A stretch of DNA of 64,000 bases from Flavobacteriales bacterium (GTDB taxonomy: Bacteria > Bacteroidota > Bacteroidia > Flavobacteriales_F > PHOS-HE28). Each line of letters opens with the position of its first letter. Position 1 is the stretch's first letter. The position numbers were made by a program, and so were the translations under genes. Shown here piece after piece: positions 60,956 through 64,000 of this stretch. The notes under the pieces are model-generated. The model was given only the letters and a program-made list of their open reading frames with translations. It did not search any database and was not told the origin of the DNA. Location: assembly GCA_016705955.1 (NCBI GenBank), contig JADJKO010000006.1:62001-126000 (forward strand), read 5' to 3'.

Positions 60956-61915
60956 TCATTGCTCTGCTTGTTCCGCTGGCGGCCGGAAGGATGGGACGAA
61001 GGCGGCGGGGTCCGTATCCACCACGATACGCGCTTCTTCACGCATCTGCAATTCGCCCAGCTCCTGCACCCGGCTTGGTTTGATCAAGGGACCAAGGCTA
61101 TCCAAGTAAGGATGCTTGACCCCTTTCTGGTAAACGGTGAAGTCGATCATGTGGTCGCGAAAACTCTTCAACGGCTGTCCCAAACGAAGCACGCCGAGCT
61201 CACGACTGCGACGGACCTTTTCCAAGTTGATCTCGATGGGGAAGTACTCCTCATTGTTCTGGGCCTGGTAGATCACGCGACCATCAGGCCCGCACACGAT
61301 GCTGCGTCCGCTGCCTCCTGTATCCAGCCCGTTCACATCGAAGAAGTAGCACTGGTTGATCGCCGCCGATGCACGCGCGATGCTCAGTTCGATGTCCCGA
61401 TCGATAGTGCCGGTAAGTGTGGGGTGCAGGATCACTTCGGCGCCCATGACAGCCAGTGTTCGTGTGGTCTCCGGGAACCACATGTCGTAGCAGATGCTCA
61501 CACCGAACATGCCGACGTCAGGCACATCGAACACACAGAACTCGTGTCCCGGTGTAACGCCTACTTCGTATGGGTAGAACGGGAACATCTTGCGGTAGCG
61601 CGTGACCACGCTTCCTTCCGGATCGATCACCGTGGCGGTGTTGTAGATCTTGCCGTCCTTCTTCTCGAAGATGCTGCCGGGCAACAGCCAGACTCCATGC
61701 TTTGCTGCTGCCGCGCACATTTCCTGCTCGAACGCCCCCGGCACTTCCTGGGCGTTGTGCGTCAGCGGGCCGTAAGCGCAGAGTTCACTGAAGACCACCA
61801 TATCCACCCACGGATAGATGTTCATGAGGATGTCCAGCTTCAGCTTCATGGCCGCCACGTTCGGGACGGCCGCGTTCACACGCATCTGGATGCCTGCGAT
61901 GGAGAATGGTTTCAT
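60956..61915 (-). CDS. Carbon-nitrogen hydrolase (nitrilase superfamily)
   Basis: 319 residues. The Glu-Lys-Cys triad is E44 (VVFSELCAYG), K109 (RYRKMFPFYPYEVG) and C142 (GVSICYDMWFPET). The fold hydrolyses amides or nitriles; the clear lengths and the FPFYP loop suggest an aliphatic amidase or N-carbamoyl-type enzyme, but substrate is open. It lies near a class III aminotransferase on the same strand, so amine or amino-acid catabolism is possible. The leader of about 90 bases contains a TTGTTCGTT repeat. Confidence 0.9.
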   Translation of the reverse strand: MKPFSIAGIQMRVNAAVPNVAAMKLKLDILMNIYPWVDMVVFSELCAYGPLTHNAQEVPGAFEQEMCAAAAKHGVWLLPGSIFEKKDGKIYNTATVIDPEGSVVTRYRKMFPFYPYEVGVTPGHEFCVFDVPDVGMFGVSICYDMWFPETTRTLAVMGAEVILHPTLTGTIDRDIELSIARASAAINQCYFFDVNGLDTGGSGRSIVCGPDGRVIYQAQNNEEYFPIEINLEKVRRSRELGVLRLGQPLKSFRDHMIDFTVYQKGVKHPYLDSLGPLIKPSRVQELGELQMREEARIVVDTDPAAFVPSFRPPAEQAEQ

Positions 61916-61918
61916 TGG

Positions 61919-61952
61919 GAATTCGTTGTTCGTTCTTGGTTGTTCGTTGTCC
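61919..61952. repeat. Degenerate TTGTTCGTT tandem repeat
   Basis: Short overlapping units TTCGTTGT, TCGTTCTTGGT and TGTTCGTTGT in the gap between the amidohydrolase and the aminotransferase. This looks like a simple repeat of the kind scattered between genes in Bacteroidota. No gene; the rest of the 92-base gap shows nothing else. Confidence 0.55.
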
Positions 61953-62007
61953 GTCTCACGGGCTCCACAGGGAATGCTGCGACAGCCTCTTCAACACCCG
62001 ACAACTC

Positions 62008-63318
62008 TCAGGCGCAGATCTTCTCAAGCTCCTCCTCTATGATGTCCAAGCCCTTGTTCAGCAATTCGTCGCTGATCACGAGCGGACAAAGCACACGGAT
62101 CACGTTCTTCTCTGTGCCCGCGGTGATCACGATCAGGTCGCGCTTTGCGCAGGCGTTCATCAGTTCCGCACAGGTAGCGGCATCGGGCCGGAGCGGATCG
62201 CGATCGACGACGAACTCCATCGCCATCATGGCGCCCAGTCCGCGGACATCGCCGATGCAGGCATGCTTCGCTTTCATCTTTTCAAAACGCTTGCGGATCA
62301 CCGCTCCCACGTGGCGTCCTTTTGCGTTGATGTCGATCTCCACCATGTAGTCGATGGTGGCGAGCGCGGCCGCACAACTCACCGGGCTACCGATGTAGGT
62401 GCCACCGATGCTGCTCGGCGCGGCCGAGTCCATGATCGAAGCCTTTCCCATCACAGCAGCGATCGGTAATCCGCTGCCCAAGGATTTCGCCCATGTGCTC
62501 AGGTCCGGCGTCACACCGAAATGTTCGAAGGAGCTCCAAGCGCCGGTCCGTCCGAAACCACTTTGGATCTCATCGAAGATCAGGAGGATGCCGTGTTGGT
62601 CGCACCACTTTCGCAATCCCTGCACATAGCCTTTCGGCGCCACGTTGAATCCACCTTCACCTTGAACCAGTTCGATGATCACGCAGGCGAGCTGGCCCGG
62701 GTCGATGGTATTGTGACCCAACACCTCCAGTGCATCCAACTCGGCCTTTACGAACTGGGCCTCGCTTCGACCCGCGCCATGGCGATAGAAATTCGGGAAC
62801 CGGGTGCGATACACCTCCGGCGCATACGGACCGCAATCCGGTTTGTAGGCCACCTTGCTGGTCAAGGTCATGGCCATCAGGGTACGGCCATGGAAGGCAT
62901 CCGTGAAGCAAAGCACACCTTGTCGCTTGGTGGCTTGCCGGGCGATCTTGATCGCGTTCTCCACCGCCTCGGCACCGGTGCTCACCAAGAGCGTCTTGGT
63001 CGGGCCGCCATGTGGAAGAAGCGCATTCAATCGTTCGCACAGTGCGATGTATGGTTCGTAGCTGGCTACGTTGAAACTCACGTGCAGGAACTTGGCGGCT
63101 TGCTCCTGGATGGCCTTCACCACCGGGGGCGGACAATGTCCGGCGTTCACCACACCGATACCGCCAGCAAAGTCGATCAGTTCGTGTCCATCCTCGTCGA
63201 TGATGGTGGCCCCCGATGCGCGGACGGCGGTGGCGTGATTGAACATCCCGACGCCGTTCGGTACGGCTGCCTTCCGGCGGGCGATCAGTTCTTGGCTTTT
63301 GGTCAGTTGGTCGGTCAT
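62008..63318 (-). CDS. Class III aminotransferase (4-aminobutyrate aminotransferase-like)
   Basis: 436 residues, PLP-dependent fold type I. The cofactor sites are STGAEAVENAIKIAR (phosphate-binding), DEIQSGFGRTG with D249, and STWAKSLGSGLP with the Schiff-base Lys278. The pattern fits 4-aminobutyrate aminotransferase (GabT) and close relatives, moving an amino group from GABA or another omega-amine to 2-oxoglutarate. The start MTDQLTKSQE is the normal N-terminus; the longer frame upstream is not family sequence. The 139 bases before it show nothing recognisable. Confidence 0.9.
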   Translation of the reverse strand: MTDQLTKSQELIARRKAAVPNGVGMFNHATAVRASGATIIDEDGHELIDFAGGIGVVNAGHCPPPVVKAIQEQAAKFLHVSFNVASYEPYIALCERLNALLPHGGPTKTLLVSTGAEAVENAIKIARQATKRQGVLCFTDAFHGRTLMAMTLTSKVAYKPDCGPYAPEVYRTRFPNFYRHGAGRSEAQFVKAELDALEVLGHNTIDPGQLACVIIELVQGEGGFNVAPKGYVQGLRKWCDQHGILLIFDEIQSGFGRTGAWSSFEHFGVTPDLSTWAKSLGSGLPIAAVMGKASIMDSAAPSSIGGTYIGSPVSCAAALATIDYMVEIDINAKGRHVGAVIRKRFEKMKAKHACIGDVRGLGAMMAMEFVVDRDPLRPDAATCAELMNACAKRDLIVITAGTEKNVIRVLCPLVISDELLNKGLDIIEEELEKICA

Positions 63319-63457
63319 GTTCAGTGGAATGCGGCTGCGAAGTTCGATCATATCAACGGCAGGCACGAAGAAGGAAGCGCGTAGGATGCCAACAGCGGAA
63401 CGCGTCGGGTGGTACTTGGTTGGTGGTCCCTCCTTCACGGGATCCCACTCCGACGAT

Positions 63458-64000
63458 TCAGTCGAGTCGGTGGGCCAAGGTGACGGTCTTCCGGTAACGC
63501 TCCGTGTTCCCACTCAGGTCGAAGACCTCGAAGAGCATGATGTAAGGCCCCATGCGGCCCTTGCTTCCATCGTCCAGGATCCCGTCCCAACTGATGGCGC
63601 CTTCCACGCCGAGCAGTTGGTTCTCCATCAGCTTGCGCACCTCGCGCCCGGCAACGTCGAATGCGGAAAGGGTTCCAACGAAACCCGCCTGATCGAAATG
63701 ATAGACCACGGTAAGTACGTCCTCGAACCCGTCATTGTCCGGACTGAAGATCGCGGGCTCAATGGTCATTTCGCCGGAAGGGGAAGCGGTAGCACTGTAC
63801 TGCGAATTGCGGAAGCCCGGCGTTGCTCTTCCGGCCACATCCGATGCTGTTTGCCAGTTGGTATTGTCGCTGGTCGGTCGGTCCGGATCGATGCGCTCAA
63901 GGCTATAGCCTTCGGGCTTGTTCACCAAGGTGAAGTGAAGGTTGTCATCGTAGCGGAACAGGTCCAGCACCGCACTCGCCGCATCCAGCAGGACCACCGA
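63458..64000 (-). CDS. Large secreted protein, C-terminal part (runs off window); lamin-tail and FlgD-like end
   Basis: 180 codons remain; the start is outside the right edge. The fragment has a PEGYSLERIDPDRPTSDNTNWQ segment, the end of a lamin-tail-type (LTD) domain, then SPDNDGFEDVLTVVYHFDQAGFVGTLSAFDVAGREVRKL and the closing ISWDGILDDGSKGRMGPYIMLFEVFD, an FlgD/Ig-like unit often seen at the end of Bacteroidota gliding or secreted nuclease-like proteins. A type IX type-B-like export seems likely. Function unknown. Confidence 0.75.
   Translation of the reverse strand, partial: SVVLLDAASAVLDLFRYDDNLHFTLVNKPEGYSLERIDPDRPTSDNTNWQTASDVAGRATPGFRNSQYSATASPSGEMTIEPAIFSPDNDGFEDVLTVVYHFDQAGFVGTLSAFDVAGREVRKLMENQLLGVEGAISWDGILDDGSKGRMGPYIMLFEVFDLSGNTERYRKTVTLAHRLD

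Overview
The window reads as a chromosomal segment of a high-GC member of the Bacteroidota, most likely Flavobacteriales. The evidence is four intact secreted proteins and one broken one that end in, or carry, type IX secretion (T9SS) sorting modules, a GldH gliding lipoprotein, a PSP1/RicT protein next to holB, a rnc / small conserved gene / pyk block, and promoter boxes of the Bacteroidota -7 type (TAnnTTTG or TAnnTTCG). Coding density is very high; many genes overlap by 1-4 bases and several convergent pairs abut with no spacer. Closely related genomes cannot be named from sequence alone.

Layout. 1-7.8 kb: the end of one ssb, an ECF sigma / membrane-barrel / PKD-protein operon, a complete ssb, and a 13-repeat PKD surface protein. 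7.8-12 kb: tRNA-Asn, a PfkB sugar kinase, exported superoxide dismutase, a biotin carrier protein, rnhA, a MarC protein and purN. 12-19.1 kb: two glycosyltransferases, an iodotyrosine-deiodinase-like nitroreductase, acpP-fabF-rnc, and a small conserved gene overlapping pyk. 19.1-29.5 kb: accessory secreted proteins, one of them broken, alternating with a methyltransferase, a flavoprotein reductase, pheS, cyclophilin and CvpA. 29.5-37 kb: an unknown tail-anchored protein, pgk, holB, ricT, gldH and PBP1A.

37-53.6 kb is dominated by envelope-glycan genes: seven large multispanning GT-C-like proteins and three GT2 polyprenyl-phosphate-type transferases. The two subunits of a 3-oxoacid CoA-transferase are embedded in this run and separated by two of the membrane genes. 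53.6-64 kb: a DnaQ-like exonuclease, a conserved small protein, a serine hydrolase, lipB, a broken GxxExxY nuclease-like gene lying between inverted repeats, an SIS-domain isomerase, a ParE/antitoxin pair, lysS, a VOC protein, a nitrilase-family amidohydrolase, a class III aminotransferase and the end of a large secreted protein.

The most promising unexplained structures are: (i) a 545-bp unit with inverted ends around the GxxExxY gene, plus a gene-less 119-bp relative about 24 kb away; (ii) a recurrent -7-like box placed about 4 bases before start codons, suggesting leaderless mRNAs; (iii) a CATGTG-rich inverted repeat whose two arms lie beside the pgk and holB promoters; and (iv) the split CoA-transferase operon.
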